A stretch of 59,794 nt of DNA from Bacteroidales bacterium (GTDB taxonomy: Bacteria; Bacteroidota; Bacteroidia; Bacteroidales; UBA10428). Where the stretch lies: assembly GCA_016926235.1 (NCBI GenBank), contig JAFGOZ010000398.1, positions 1 to 59,794 of the forward strand, read 5' to 3'. Positions 41,587-51,800 of this stretch are shown piece after piece. The translations under genes and the position numbers were made by a program. The notes under the pieces were generated by a model. The model was given only the letters and a program-made list of their open reading frames with translations. It was not told the DNA's origin and ran no database searches. Positions within the stretch are counted from its first letter, which is position 1. Each line of letters begins with the position of its first letter.

Positions 41587-43281
41587 TTATAAATCTTCCA
41601 GTAATCCGTTCTTTTTATCCTTCAAAGTATCCTTGTTATTAGCCGGATCCTTCCAGTTTACCTTTTTTGAGGGATCAATTCCATTTATATATTTTTCAAT
41701 ATTCGTATAGCCATCACCATTAAGGTCTCCATTTGCATCCTTTGGATCTTTTGGATTAAGACCATACTTCTTCTCCCATTTGTCCGGCATACCATCCATG
41801 TCGGTATCAATATAGGGTTCACCTTTATACTCAGGATATCCTCCTACCTGGGCAACATCGGTTATAATTCCCTGTTTATAGGAATCCGGTCCTAATCTGC
41901 GATGTTCGAACTGATATAAAGAATCGATAACTACATAATTACTTAAATCAATCTTATTTTCCCTTACCTGTTTTACTATCCTTATGTCGACCGGGTCTCT
42001 TACAGGTAATGTTGCACCGGCATTTTCAAGTACATAATCGTAGGCTTCATTTGTTTCCATTAATTTGAACCAGGGCATCTCAAAACGTTTAGATGATTTA
42101 ATCTGAGGCAGGAATTCTCCGGCATCATCCATATCTTCAATCTGAACGCCTTTCCAGTTGTTCTTGGTAACCTCAGGATAGCCTTCCATGATATTGCCTT
42201 CAACCCATACTTTTCCATAAATCTTTGTTCCGTTGATTTTATAACGAGATTCCGGTTTTAAGAAACGGTGCCCTACAGGTTCGTCTGTCGGAGTAACCGG
42301 ACCAGGTTTGTAGTAATTGTTAATTAGTTGGTAACGAGAGCTGAAATCGCCACCGTCCATTGTCCGGTGATACCAGTTGTAAACCACATTATTGGCAAAA
42401 TTAAAGGTGCCGTTCATACCTACTGACGGGTTACGCCCGGTATTATTTGCCCATAAATTGCGGGCAAACAAACAGTTTTGACCGCCCAAAGTACTTCCAA
42501 AAGCATGTCCATAGGTATCCAATGCTTCAGAGAAGATGCTGTTCTGGATCGTGATATTTACTAACGATAACTTATGCACAGGTGCTTTTGGATTTTCAGG
42601 GGCGTCGCAAAACATGTGACGGTAAAGTGTCATGTTTTCATCGAGGCCCCAGGAAGCTGATATATGATCGATAATGATATTTCCAACCGGGTTGCCACCA
42701 ATGGCGTCGTCCCGACGACCAACCCAGGTGTCGCCTCTCCGGAAACGCATATGACGGATAATTACATCATGTGTATTAATAAGGAAGGATTCACCTGCAA
42801 TACAGATTCCGTCTCCCGGGGCAGTTTGTCCTGCAATGGTGATAAAAGGTGCATTAATATTAATAGGTCGTTCTAATTGAATAATACCCGCCACGTTAAA
42901 TACCACAATGCGGGCACCACCTGCAGCACATGCCTCACGAAGGGTCCCCGGACCATGGTCGGCAAGGCTGGTTACTACAAATACTTTCCCGCCGCGTCCG
43001 CCAAAGGTGTACATTCCACCTCCTTCGGCACCGGGAAAAGCAGGTATGTCAGCCTGCGGAAGATCGTCGGCACGAAATGCCCACTGATTGTAGGCTTTGT
43101 CGTTTTGCATATCCTCGTATATAATCGGCCAGGCTTTTTCAAATGCTTCATCTTCGAGCGCATCCCAAATTTTATTTAATGAGTCGACTATTGGTTGCAC
43201 TCCACTCATAGAAGGGTACTGCGCAGAAATAGAAATGGAAAATACAACAGAAAAAGTCAATAAAAGTTTTACTATTTTCAT
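41587..43281 (-). CDS. Pectate lyase, PL1 family
   Basis: A 564-residue exported lyase with a clean signal peptide (FSISISAQ). The catalytic beta-helix begins at IPAFPGAEGGGMYTFGGRGG (about residue 80) and contains TSLADHGPGTLREAC, GARIVVFNVAGIIQL, ITIAGQTAPGDGICI, DVIIRHMRFRRGD and the calcium-site/catalytic block NIIIDHISASWGLDENMT, all standard for PL1. The C-terminus (DTDMDGMPDKWEKKYGLN then DLNGDGYTNIEKYING) carries two calcium-binding thrombospondin-3/EF-like loops. It cuts de-esterified homogalacturonan by beta-elimination, giving 4,5-unsaturated ends that the GH105 module removes. It lies 70 bp downstream of the methylesterase gene. Confidence 0.92.
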   Translation of the reverse strand: MKIVKLLLTFSVVFSISISAQYPSMSGVQPIVDSLNKIWDALEDEAFEKAWPIIYEDMQNDKAYNQWAFRADDLPQADIPAFPGAEGGGMYTFGGRGGKVFVVTSLADHGPGTLREACAAGGARIVVFNVAGIIQLERPININAPFITIAGQTAPGDGICIAGESFLINTHDVIIRHMRFRRGDTWVGRRDDAIGGNPVGNIIIDHISASWGLDENMTLYRHMFCDAPENPKAPVHKLSLVNITIQNSIFSEALDTYGHAFGSTLGGQNCLFARNLWANNTGRNPSVGMNGTFNFANNVVYNWYHRTMDGGDFSSRYQLINNYYKPGPVTPTDEPVGHRFLKPESRYKINGTKIYGKVWVEGNIMEGYPEVTKNNWKGVQIEDMDDAGEFLPQIKSSKRFEMPWFKLMETNEAYDYVLENAGATLPVRDPVDIRIVKQVRENKIDLSNYVVIDSLYQFEHRRLGPDSYKQGIITDVAQVGGYPEYKGEPYIDTDMDGMPDKWEKKYGLNPKDPKDANGDLNGDGYTNIEKYINGIDPSKKVNWKDPANNKDTLKDKKNGLLEDL

Positions 43282-43350
43282 CTTTTTAAATTTTAAAGGT
43301 AAAATATCCGCCTTTAGAAGGCAAAGTATTTTAACACTATATTGATTGTA

Positions 43351-44814
43351 TTAATGTATATAAAATTTTGCAGCCCTGACCATCCCATGTTGAGTAGTTA
43401 GTCTGGCTATATAAACACCTGATTGATAAGAACCTACATGCACCTGTTTAACATTTTCAAATTTGTCCATTAATACTCCCGATACAGAATATATTCTGAT
43501 ATCTGCCTCCTCCGATATATATAACTCATTGCCGGCTACATATATTTTAATATCCGGCTTAATAGTTTGCCGGAAAGGGATGCCTGTAACCAGACCTGAC
43601 ATTTCACTAAGGTTCCCGTTTACACTTACCGACTTAACAGAATAGGTATCTCCGGAAACCATGTTCGTATCTGTGATTGTATCAGATGCTGTAAACCCGA
43701 ATATTTCCCCGTTCTTAAATATAATATACCCTTTGGCTGTATCAATGCCCGTCCAACTCACCTTTTGACTGCTAATTTGCAATCCTGATGGCGCTGCCAG
43801 GCTTTCAGTTATAGGAAGAGGATCCCACTCTACATCATTCTTTTTAAGAAAATATGCCAGGTTATAATAATCGTTAACCTCTGAAATCGTCAATTGTTTG
43901 CTCCATGATACACGCGATGATACATCCAATATAACACCTGCTGTATCACGGCTTCTATATTCAGCAAAACATCCTGAAAGATGGTTATTCGATTCCCATG
44001 TCGACCAGCCTTCAGGTTTTATATGATCTCCCAGACGGCAATTGATATACACCGATGACGCATCTTTATTCCATGGACGTCCCAGATAGTAACTGCTATT
44101 ACTCACACCTGAAGCAGCAAGTACATCACATCCTTTGAAAAGTAACCCATGATAAATAGTAGGATCAGTGGAAGGATAATTTGGTTGAGTAATAGTTTTT
44201 GCATCGGCAGGAGCTGAAATATAACTGCCTCCTGACTTGCACATTATGGTGCAATTTTCAAATACACAAGTAGCATCACCATAAATAAAGTCAGTGGCAC
44301 CGCTTATATAACAGTTTAAATTATATTGGCGGTTTTTATGCGCGTAATACGTATCCTGAAATCCGAGAAATTTGCAATTCTTAAATACCTGGCGTTCACC
44401 AATAGTATGTATTGCCAATGCCTGCCCTGCAGCGCCGGATGAATTCTCAAAGGTTATATTCTCCGCATAAAAGTCATTAGCTTCTGCATAAAATGTGTGT
44501 GTTTGTGCTGCCGGGGTTCCATCATTATAATTATCGTCGTAAGTAATTATTACACTATCTGCATCCTCTCCAATAAGGCTCACGTTAATTTTGGTTGCGG
44601 CCAGGTCAACCTTTTCATAATATACTCCTTTTTTTACAAAAATTAAAGTCCTGGTACTACTGTTGTTTGATACGCTATTCAATGCTGCCTGAATAGTAGT
44701 ATAATTACCGGAACCGTATTTAGCCACCACTTTGTTAAAAACCTGGGCTTTACTGCTATTTTGTCCAATTAACAAAAGAACCCCAATGGATACATAAAAA
44801 ATCCTGCTCATCAT
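43351..44814 (-). CDS. Pectin methylesterase (CE8) with T9SS-type sorting domain
   Basis: A 487-residue secreted enzyme. After the signal peptide (NSSKAQ) the CE8 beta-helix has every hallmark: GNYTTIQAALNSVS, GQALAIHT (oxyanion Gln), FLGFQDTYYAH (Gln and catalytic Asp), ISGATDFIYGDATCVFENC (nucleophilic Asp) and YYLGRPW (Arg). Residues ~335-405 look like a fibronectin-type domain (SLAAPSGLQISSQKVSWTG), and the last ~75 end in the T9SS type A pattern (DIRIYSVSGVLMDKFE, YQSGVYIARLT). It demethylates pectin at the cell surface, creating substrate for the adjacent pectate lyase. It is the first gene after the terminator at 44897. Confidence 0.92.
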   Translation of the reverse strand: MMSRIFYVSIGVLLLIGQNSSKAQVFNKVVAKYGSGNYTTIQAALNSVSNNSSTRTLIFVKKGVYYEKVDLAATKINVSLIGEDADSVIITYDDNYNDGTPAAQTHTFYAEANDFYAENITFENSSGAAGQALAIHTIGERQVFKNCKFLGFQDTYYAHKNRQYNLNCYISGATDFIYGDATCVFENCTIMCKSGGSYISAPADAKTITQPNYPSTDPTIYHGLLFKGCDVLAASGVSNSSYYLGRPWNKDASSVYINCRLGDHIKPEGWSTWESNNHLSGCFAEYRSRDTAGVILDVSSRVSWSKQLTISEVNDYYNLAYFLKKNDVEWDPLPITESLAAPSGLQISSQKVSWTGIDTAKGYIIFKNGEIFGFTASDTITDTNMVSGDTYSVKSVSVNGNLSEMSGLVTGIPFRQTIKPDIKIYVAGNELYISEEADIRIYSVSGVLMDKFENVKQVHVGSYQSGVYIARLTTQHGMVRAAKFYIH

Positions 44815-44896
44815 TCTATAATATATTTACTAAGAACCCTGAAATTAAAATGTATAAAGTCTACCATGGTGTTGCTTGTGAAGGATAAAGAAACAG

Positions 44897-44945
44897 TTAA
44901 AAATACCAGGCGCAAGTTCATCTGTTTCCCTTGCGCCTTGGTATT
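44897..44945 (-). terminator. Rho-independent terminator after the SusCD/EF-hand operon
   Basis: AATACCAGGCGCAAG and CTTGCGCCTTGGTATT form a 15-bp stem with one bulged base and a 13-base loop. On the minus strand the stem is followed by a run of U (GGUAUUUUUAAC). It separates the transport/binding genes from the enzyme genes. Confidence 0.75.
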
Positions 44946-45018
44946 ATTCAATAATGTTGTACCGGATAATCTGTTGATTTAATTTTCAGATCGCCGCAAA
45001 ATACAATCACAGATAAGA

Positions 45019-45954
45019 TTATCTTATGTACACTTTATGTGCATACCCCCTTTGATTTCTCACAATATATATATTGTGGCGCTCAACAGCAACAGAGGTT
45101 CCTTTGCCTATAAACTGACCTAAGATATTGTAGACTTCAATCTGGCCTGAATTTGAAAGGATTATATTATCTTTAATAGTAAATAACTGAGATACTGAAT
45201 TTGTTTTTATCTCTTTGTTTGAAACAAAAGTACCTGTATCTGCAGTAATAATCCATTGATGAACCTTTACACGTTGTGCAAGGTTTGCAGTTACTCTAAG
45301 TACAATCGAGCCTTCTTGTGAGGCTTTAATCATAGTATCAATAGCCGTATAAGCAGGATCTCCGGCTTCAATTTGGAAAATATCTCCGCTTTTATTATCT
45401 TCCGCACAACCTACTTCGATAAAATTATCGTCATCCCAGGTAATACTATCTTTCGAATACTCTATCCATAAAGTAACAGGTCTAGTAGCTGTTTTGGGGG
45501 TAACATCTGGTGAAATAATCACTTTTATGCTTTCAAGGTTTTTAATCGGAGAACTTACAATATATCCCCCACCTTGAGCGGAATCAGTACCAGCATAAAG
45601 GTTTTTCTTCAGCATGATATACCCAAGCGGAACTCCCGGGGCAGGCTCATTTTTGGTGCTACAGGTAGGCATAATCATGGTCTTTTCATAGAAAAAACCT
45701 TGTTGTAAGCCAGTTTCCCAAAAATCATCATCGCCCCAAAAATCATCAGGATTCGGACAACCAGAGGCCCATTCCCCCTCTTCAATAATATCATTCCCAT
45801 CAATATCGGCAGGCACACCATAAAGATAATAACCTGAATCGGCAGGAGTAAGCGTAGAAGGATCTAATGTAAAATCTGTCTGGGCACAAAGGCCAAAAGA
45901 TAATGCTGCCAGGAAAAATCCCAGCCAAGTTTTTTTGTGTAAATTTTCTTTCAT
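45019..45954 (-). CDS. EF-hand/T9SS surface protein, paralogue B
   Basis: A 311-residue exported protein (signal peptide ending GLCAQ). I know no named family. The mature start FTLDPSTLTPADSGYYLYGV precedes an EF-hand loop, DIDGNDIIEEGEW, with acidic residues at the calcium-binding positions (1, 3, 5, 9, 12). A beta-sandwich-like central region (VTLWIEYSKDSITWDD) is followed by a T9SS-type tail IEVYNILGQFIGKGTSVAVE and YIVRN...VYIR. Its closest relative is the next gene upstream (46048-46980). Position after SusD, where surface glycan-binding proteins normally lie, suggests pectin binding, with T9SS rather than lipid anchoring. Confidence 0.7.
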   Translation of the reverse strand: MKENLHKKTWLGFFLAALSFGLCAQTDFTLDPSTLTPADSGYYLYGVPADIDGNDIIEEGEWASGCPNPDDFWGDDDFWETGLQQGFFYEKTMIMPTCSTKNEPAPGVPLGYIMLKKNLYAGTDSAQGGGYIVSSPIKNLESIKVIISPDVTPKTATRPVTLWIEYSKDSITWDDDNFIEVGCAEDNKSGDIFQIEAGDPAYTAIDTMIKASQEGSIVLRVTANLAQRVKVHQWIITADTGTFVSNKEIKTNSVSQLFTIKDNIILSNSGQIEVYNILGQFIGKGTSVAVERHNIYIVRNQRGYAHKVYIR

Positions 45955-46005
45955 AAATAGTAGTTTAGTTGGTTAATAATCTGTAATTAATAAAAAATCT
46001 TGATT

Positions 46006-46040
46006 AAGACCTGACAGGTTTTCAAAACCTGTCAGGTCTT
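46006..46040. repeat. Perfect 17-bp palindrome between the EF-hand paralogues
   Basis: AAGACCTGACAGGTTTT, a single C, then its exact complement. It begins 7 bp after the stop of the upstream paralogue. It may act as a transcript-processing or attenuating hairpin; GACCTGACAGG-type palindromes look like a dispersed repeat of this phylum. Confidence 0.65.
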
Positions 46041-46047
46041 TTGTTGT

Positions 46048-46980
46048 TTATCTTACATACACCTTCTGAACAAACCCATCAGGCGCTTTTACAATATAAA
46101 TGCCCCTTTCAACAGCCACCATTTTCCCGGAACCGATTCGCTGTCCTAAAATGTTAAAGACAATAATTTCAGCGCTTTTGGCAATAATTAAGTTATCCCT
46201 AATCTCAAACATGCGGGTTTGATTATTTGCCAATAGATCTCTGCTTGATACCACTGGTTTCGTAGCAGTGATTTCAATTTTATGGACATCAAGAAGTCTA
46301 CCTCCCAAGGCGTAAGTAGGGACCATTAACCTTAGTTTAATAGGTCCAGCCTTGGATGCAGCTATCATAGGCCGTAATTCTTCTGAAGTAGCAGAATCAT
46401 AAAATGCATGAGCAGCACCTGCCTGCTCGGTAAGAGAATAGAGATCATCATCAAGCATATCTGCTTCCCAGGTTGTTCCATCATCTGTAGTATACTCTAA
46501 GAAGAAGGCAACAACTCTGTCACTTCGCACACTAACATCAGAAGATAAATCCATAGATATAGAAACAAGATTTACAATTTCAGGAGAAATAATAGCACCT
46601 ATTGCAGAATCCAAAGTTGCAGACACACGTAATTGTACATATCCATCAGGTATAGCAGGAGGGTCTGTATTGTATTTTGGTTCACAATCAGGCATTACCA
46701 TCCCACCAGTGTAGGAAAATCCATTATATACACCTGACTCATCATTATTACTAAAATTAGCATAATCTTCATAAAAATCCATGCATTTACTAGCCCATTC
46801 CCCCTCATCAATTGTTCCATTTTCATCAACATCGGCCGGTATACCATAAGCATAGTAACCGGAATCATCTGGTGTTACCTCTGATGCATCAAAGATAAAA
46901 GTAGTATCTTGTGCAAATAAGTTTGTATATAGCATAGGAGACACAAGAAACAACAGTAGTTTTGTAAAATTTGTTTTCAT
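46048..46980 (-). CDS. EF-hand/T9SS surface protein, paralogue A
   Basis: A 310-residue exported protein (signal peptide ending NLFAQ), clearly paralogous to 45019-45954 over its whole length. FIFDASEVTPDDSGYYAYGI is followed by the textbook EF-hand loop DVDENGTIDEGEW (acidic or polar ligands at 1, 3, 5, 7, 9 and 12). A beta-rich centre (VVAFFLEYTTDDGTTWEAD) and a T9SS-type end (AEIIVFNILGQRIGSGKMVA, ERGIYIVKAPDGFV) complete it. It lies 41 bp after SusD, so it is co-transcribed with the uptake genes. A calcium-dependent surface glycan-binding role fits, since pectin itself binds calcium, but this is inference. Confidence 0.72.
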   Translation of the reverse strand: MKTNFTKLLLFLVSPMLYTNLFAQDTTFIFDASEVTPDDSGYYAYGIPADVDENGTIDEGEWASKCMDFYEDYANFSNNDESGVYNGFSYTGGMVMPDCEPKYNTDPPAIPDGYVQLRVSATLDSAIGAIISPEIVNLVSISMDLSSDVSVRSDRVVAFFLEYTTDDGTTWEADMLDDDLYSLTEQAGAAHAFYDSATSEELRPMIAASKAGPIKLRLMVPTYALGGRLLDVHKIEITATKPVVSSRDLLANNQTRMFEIRDNLIIAKSAEIIVFNILGQRIGSGKMVAVERGIYIVKAPDGFVQKVYVR

Positions 46981-47021
46981 AGTTATTTTCTTTTGATTTA
47001 ATATTATAAGGTATTAATTTA

Positions 47022-48809
47022 TTATTCAGCATACGGATCAAAGCCCCCCTCGTTCCAGCCTTCTGTTTGCTTAATAGCAGGGCTGCGGTCCAGCACTGTT
47101 TGTTGTATCGCAAAGAAATTGTACAAGGGCTGAGGGAAATTGATTACAAAATCCTGATATTCCACTTCATATTCCTCTACAGAAAAATAGGTTTCAAAAT
47201 CCGTATCAATATTAATTATATCCTGATAATTGGCTACAAAATAATCAGCAAGAGTATCTATCCCAATTCCCGGAATTGGTTTGAGGATGGTTGCCAAACC
47301 GTGTCGCTGTGTACCATTCAGTGTCATAACAGAACCGAGATCTCCCGAGAAACAATTACGACGTCGTAAATCCCAGTATCGTTTGCCTTCGAAAGCCAAC
47401 TCTACCTGACGTTCAAGCATTATTGCTTTACGCATGGCAAATTTATCCATTCCTGATTGAAGTCCATAAAGATTGTCTGCACCAGGAGTGATGCCAGCCC
47501 TTTGTCTTAACTGAATTAACATATCATAAGCTTCATCCCTTTGGTCAATCTCATTAGCACATTCTGCCAGGTTTAGCATTACTTCTGCCAATCGCAATTC
47601 AACCCAGTCAGTACCTGTTTCACGTACCTGATCCTGAGGGATAGACTCATCTATATTCTTTTTACAATAAAAACCTGTCTGAGTGGCAGATGGAGTTTCG
47701 ATGCATGCATAAGTTGTATCTGTGCCGCTTATAACCGGATAATAATAATGCCACTGTTTTGTGTCATTTGGGAAACCCGCAAATGCCCAAGTCATACCAT
47801 TGTATGCAATGGTTGCGTAAAATCTGGGATCACGGTTTACCCAATATCTTTCAGGGTCATAACCCGAAGCCGGATCATCAATGGACAAACCATTTTTCAT
47901 CGGAAATGCTTCAACCAGTTCCCAGGTGGGATTATTTAAGCCCCCGCCAGTGGTATTTCCAAAAGCCCTGGGCCTGCAATCATTTTCCCATCTGTGTGTT
48001 TCCCCAAGATTATAATCATATAACCTTACGATTATACGTTCATCATTATCTTCTATAAAAATATCTTCAAATTTGGAGTATAATTCCTTCCCGGATTTAA
48101 TACAAGTATCATAGGCTGCCTGATTGGCCTCAAAAGCCATTTGCCAACGCTCCTGTTTATTTCCCAGATTAAATTGAGGACTTGCCCAATACAACAATAC
48201 CCTGCCTTTAAAAGCCAATGCCCCTCCTTTTGTTATCCGACCTTCTTCACCTGGCCAAGATTCAGGTAACATAGATGCTGCCTTATCCAGATCATCCACA
48301 ATCTGGTAAATACATTCGGATGTCTTACTTCTGGGAATATTTAATTGATCCGCCCATTTATCCTGAACGGTCAATACAAGAGGAACTCCGCCATATAATC
48401 GGACCAAAAGCCAATATTTATAAGCCCTGAGAAAATACGCCTGTCCCAGTACCTTGTTTTTCCCCTCTATATCCATTGAACCTTCATTAAGACTTTCAAT
48501 AGCAATATTTATCTCTCTAATTGTAGTATATGGAGTTTCTGTACCAAAATCCCCAACACCATCACTGGTAAGTGTTCCATATATATAGTCGTTATTTCCT
48601 GGCGACTCATCGGACCGGGAGGATAAGGATTGAAACATTGTTGATGTGAAACATTTCGTATAAAGCGTATTGATATACAACATAGCTGCATCTTCATCAT
48701 CCCATATTTCCGGGTTTATTGCCCCTATAGAAGGTTTTTCCAGTACTTTCTCACAGGAGGAAAATACAACTAATACTACTATTATTATATATATATAAAA
48801 CTTTTTCAT
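47022..48809 (-). CDS. susD: SusD/RagB-family glycan-binding lipoprotein
   Basis: A 595-residue lipoprotein (VVLVVFSSCEK lipobox at residue 19). Typical SusD features are the N-terminal VLEKPSIGAINPEIWDDEDA, the tetratricopeptide-like helices KVLGQAYFLRAYKYWLLVRLYGGVPLVL and GGALAFKGRVLLYWASPQFN, and the C-terminal RLAEVMLNLAECANEIDQRDEAYD, AFEGKRYWDLRR block. It forms the lid of the SusC transporter and selects oligosaccharides at the outer surface. It starts 11 bp after the SusC stop. Ligand by context: pectic oligosaccharides. Confidence 0.93.
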   Translation of the reverse strand: MKKFYIYIIIVVLVVFSSCEKVLEKPSIGAINPEIWDDEDAAMLYINTLYTKCFTSTMFQSLSSRSDESPGNNDYIYGTLTSDGVGDFGTETPYTTIREINIAIESLNEGSMDIEGKNKVLGQAYFLRAYKYWLLVRLYGGVPLVLTVQDKWADQLNIPRSKTSECIYQIVDDLDKAASMLPESWPGEEGRITKGGALAFKGRVLLYWASPQFNLGNKQERWQMAFEANQAAYDTCIKSGKELYSKFEDIFIEDNDERIIVRLYDYNLGETHRWENDCRPRAFGNTTGGGLNNPTWELVEAFPMKNGLSIDDPASGYDPERYWVNRDPRFYATIAYNGMTWAFAGFPNDTKQWHYYYPVISGTDTTYACIETPSATQTGFYCKKNIDESIPQDQVRETGTDWVELRLAEVMLNLAECANEIDQRDEAYDMLIQLRQRAGITPGADNLYGLQSGMDKFAMRKAIMLERQVELAFEGKRYWDLRRRNCFSGDLGSVMTLNGTQRHGLATILKPIPGIGIDTLADYFVANYQDIINIDTDFETYFSVEEYEVEYQDFVINFPQPLYNFFAIQQTVLDRSPAIKQTEGWNEGGFDPYAE

Positions 48810-48820
48810 ACCATTGAATA

Positions 48821-51800
48821 TTAAATAGTTATTTTCACTGCAAAATGATACTCCCTTAGTAGGGGATAGGCATTGTACCTGGATATGGCCGGATCCTTGT
48901 ATTCAAAAGGATTAATGACCGTCCAAAGATTTCTTCCCGTAAAAATGAATGAAACAGGTGGAATTTTATACTGATCGGTAAATTTTTTGGGTAAATCATA
49001 GGATGCTGTAATGGCATTCATCCTCAACACATTTCCGTTCCTTGCCCAAAAAGTAGACTTCTGTGTTGCCCTGTTATTATATGGCCTTGGATACTCTGCA
49101 TCAGGATTATCCGGAGACCAGTAATCGCTCCAAATTGCCAGCACATTTTCCCTATACTCCGGATCTTCATCTGTCCATTCATATACCTCTCCTTCCATAT
49201 AGATATTATGGCCGGATGCACCTGTAAAATTAGTAGCAATATTAAATCCTTTATATGACAAACCTATTTGAAAACCATAATTATAAGGTGGATTACTAAA
49301 TTTCTCAATCGCCCGCATATCACTTTTGTCAATTATACCATCAAGGGAATCGTTATCACCGGCGGAACCCATATCCATGTAATTCATCATACCAGGTTCA
49401 GGATCTCTTCCTAATATTGTCCAGCCCTGTGCAATTAATGCATCCGCTTCTTCCTGGGTACGTATAATGCCTGTGGCTATGTAACCCGGTTCATCCTGGT
49501 CCATCCGTCCCATATCATCATGCCATGTATTAACTGCCGTCGGATTTTGATCTATTACCAACATCATTGACCTGGTAAAACCTATATTAGCTGATAGATG
49601 TAAAACCAGTTCACCAACTAATTTTTTATCGTACCCGACCTCCATTTCCATACCGTATGCCTGGGCTACACCAAAATTTTGTTGAGGTTCTTCTTTTGGT
49701 ATACCAACTGTAGATGGAAATGAAGACTTTCTTTGTGTTAAAATATCATATGTATATTTATAGAAAATATCATAGCTCATACTAAAATCATCCAGGAAGC
49801 GCATGTCAACGCCTCCATTATAAGATCGTGTTTTTTCCCATGTAGCGCTGGGATTCACGTCCATCCCGTTAGATGCCGTGAGTCCGGTGGAGTAGTTAGT
49901 ACCTCCCAGGTATGCCCCATCAGCTCTTTTAAAGCTAAGTTCCCATACCCTTTCCCCTTTCAGGCCTCTGTCATTACCAAGTATTCCGGCAGAACCCCGT
50001 AACTTCAGGTAGTTAATAAATGAAATATTGTCCTTAAAGAAGCTTTCCTCAGATACTCTCCAACCCACAGCAACTGAAGGAAAGAAACCCCATCTCTGTT
50101 CCGGACTGAATCTTGTGGAACCTTCATACCTGAAGGCTGTCTCTAAGATATATTTTTGGGCATAGCTGTAATTCAACCTGCCAATATATCCCAGTGAAGC
50201 GCCATTACCAGCTCCCTCATCATTTTCTTCGGTCGCATCTGAAAATCCGTCAATATATTCATAGGCGGGAATCACCATGGTTGTGCGGGATGCTTTAAAC
50301 CAGGTATTTTCCCGTTCGCTTTGTTCATAAATAGCCAGTACATTTATATCATGCTTACCAAAAGTCCTTGCCCAGGATAAACTAGTATTTATCTGATAGC
50401 CTTTGTCATAACTTGTACCCAGGAATATTCCGTTACCGTTTGGTACAATATCAATATCACCAAGATCAATTAAAGCATCAGGGTAAATTATATGACTATT
50501 AGCTCCGGCCTCTTCAAAATTATAAAGGAAGTATGGCTCCCTGTAACTCTTTGAGTTACTGCTGCCTTGCAGATAAGTATATGAGAACCTGGCTTTCATC
50601 CCTTTAATAAAGGGCATGCGATACTCCATGGAAGCAACTACATCGTAATCCATTCCCCTATTTCTGCTGTATGCCCCGCTTTCCTGAACCGCCATTGGAT
50701 GTGATGATATTATATCCTGTCCTACCGGTTTACCATCAATATACGGAGGAACCCACCTGGGTGTATTCAATAATGTTTTAAAAGTACCATACAAAGGATC
50801 GGGTTCACTTTTATCAGCATCATTATAAGGAGCGTTCTTCTTAATATTATTTGAAGACAAGGTTAATGAAGCCGTAAGATCCTTTGTTACGTCGGCATCC
50901 AAACCTAAGCGTAGTGTATACTTTTCTACATTCAGATTTTCAAAATTACCTGTTTGATAGTAATACGATCCTCCTCCAAAATAGCGCACCTTATCACTAC
51001 CTCCCTGGATATTCATTGTATGACGTGTAAGATAGGATGTTTGCCAGGCTTCATCCAGCCAATTATAATCAACAGTGCGGAAATAGTCTAATTCATCTTG
51101 AGAATACATATCTGCTAATGTATTCGCATCAGGATCCGGATTTTCTATCAAATACCTTGCATTTATTAATGATGCCTGTTCATATGCGCTTAACATTTCA
51201 GGAAACTCGGCAGCTTTTGAAAAACCATATGAACCGGAATAGGTGATTTTTGGTTTCCCTTCCCTACCCCTCTTTGTTTTAACAACAACAACACCTCCTG
51301 CAGACTTAGCGCCATACACAGCAGCCGACGCATCTTTTAGTACCGATATGCTTTCAATCTCACTTGGATCAAGCATATTAAACCTGTCCATATCTTCGTA
51401 CACAATTCCATCAATAACAAAAATAGGTGATTCATTATTCCATGTTCCGGCAATCCTGATACTGAGAGAAGTGGCTGCGTTCGGATTCCCTGAAGATTGA
51501 CCCACTTTTACACCTGCTAAACGTCCTTCTAATAAAGTAGCAAGATTTGTAGCTGGTATTTCTTCAATTTCGCGGGCAGAAACATCTACCACCGCACCTA
51601 CCACGTTGGCCCTTTTCACTTCTCCATAACCCACTACCACTACTTCATCCAATTCAGTAGCTTCGGCTTTCATGGTTATTTCAAAATATACTTTTTCTCC
51701 TACAGTAACTTCCTGTGGAATAGTACCGATAAATGTAAATACCAGGGTTGATTCATCTGTGACACCTCCAACGGTAAATTTTCCATCCATATCTGTAATA

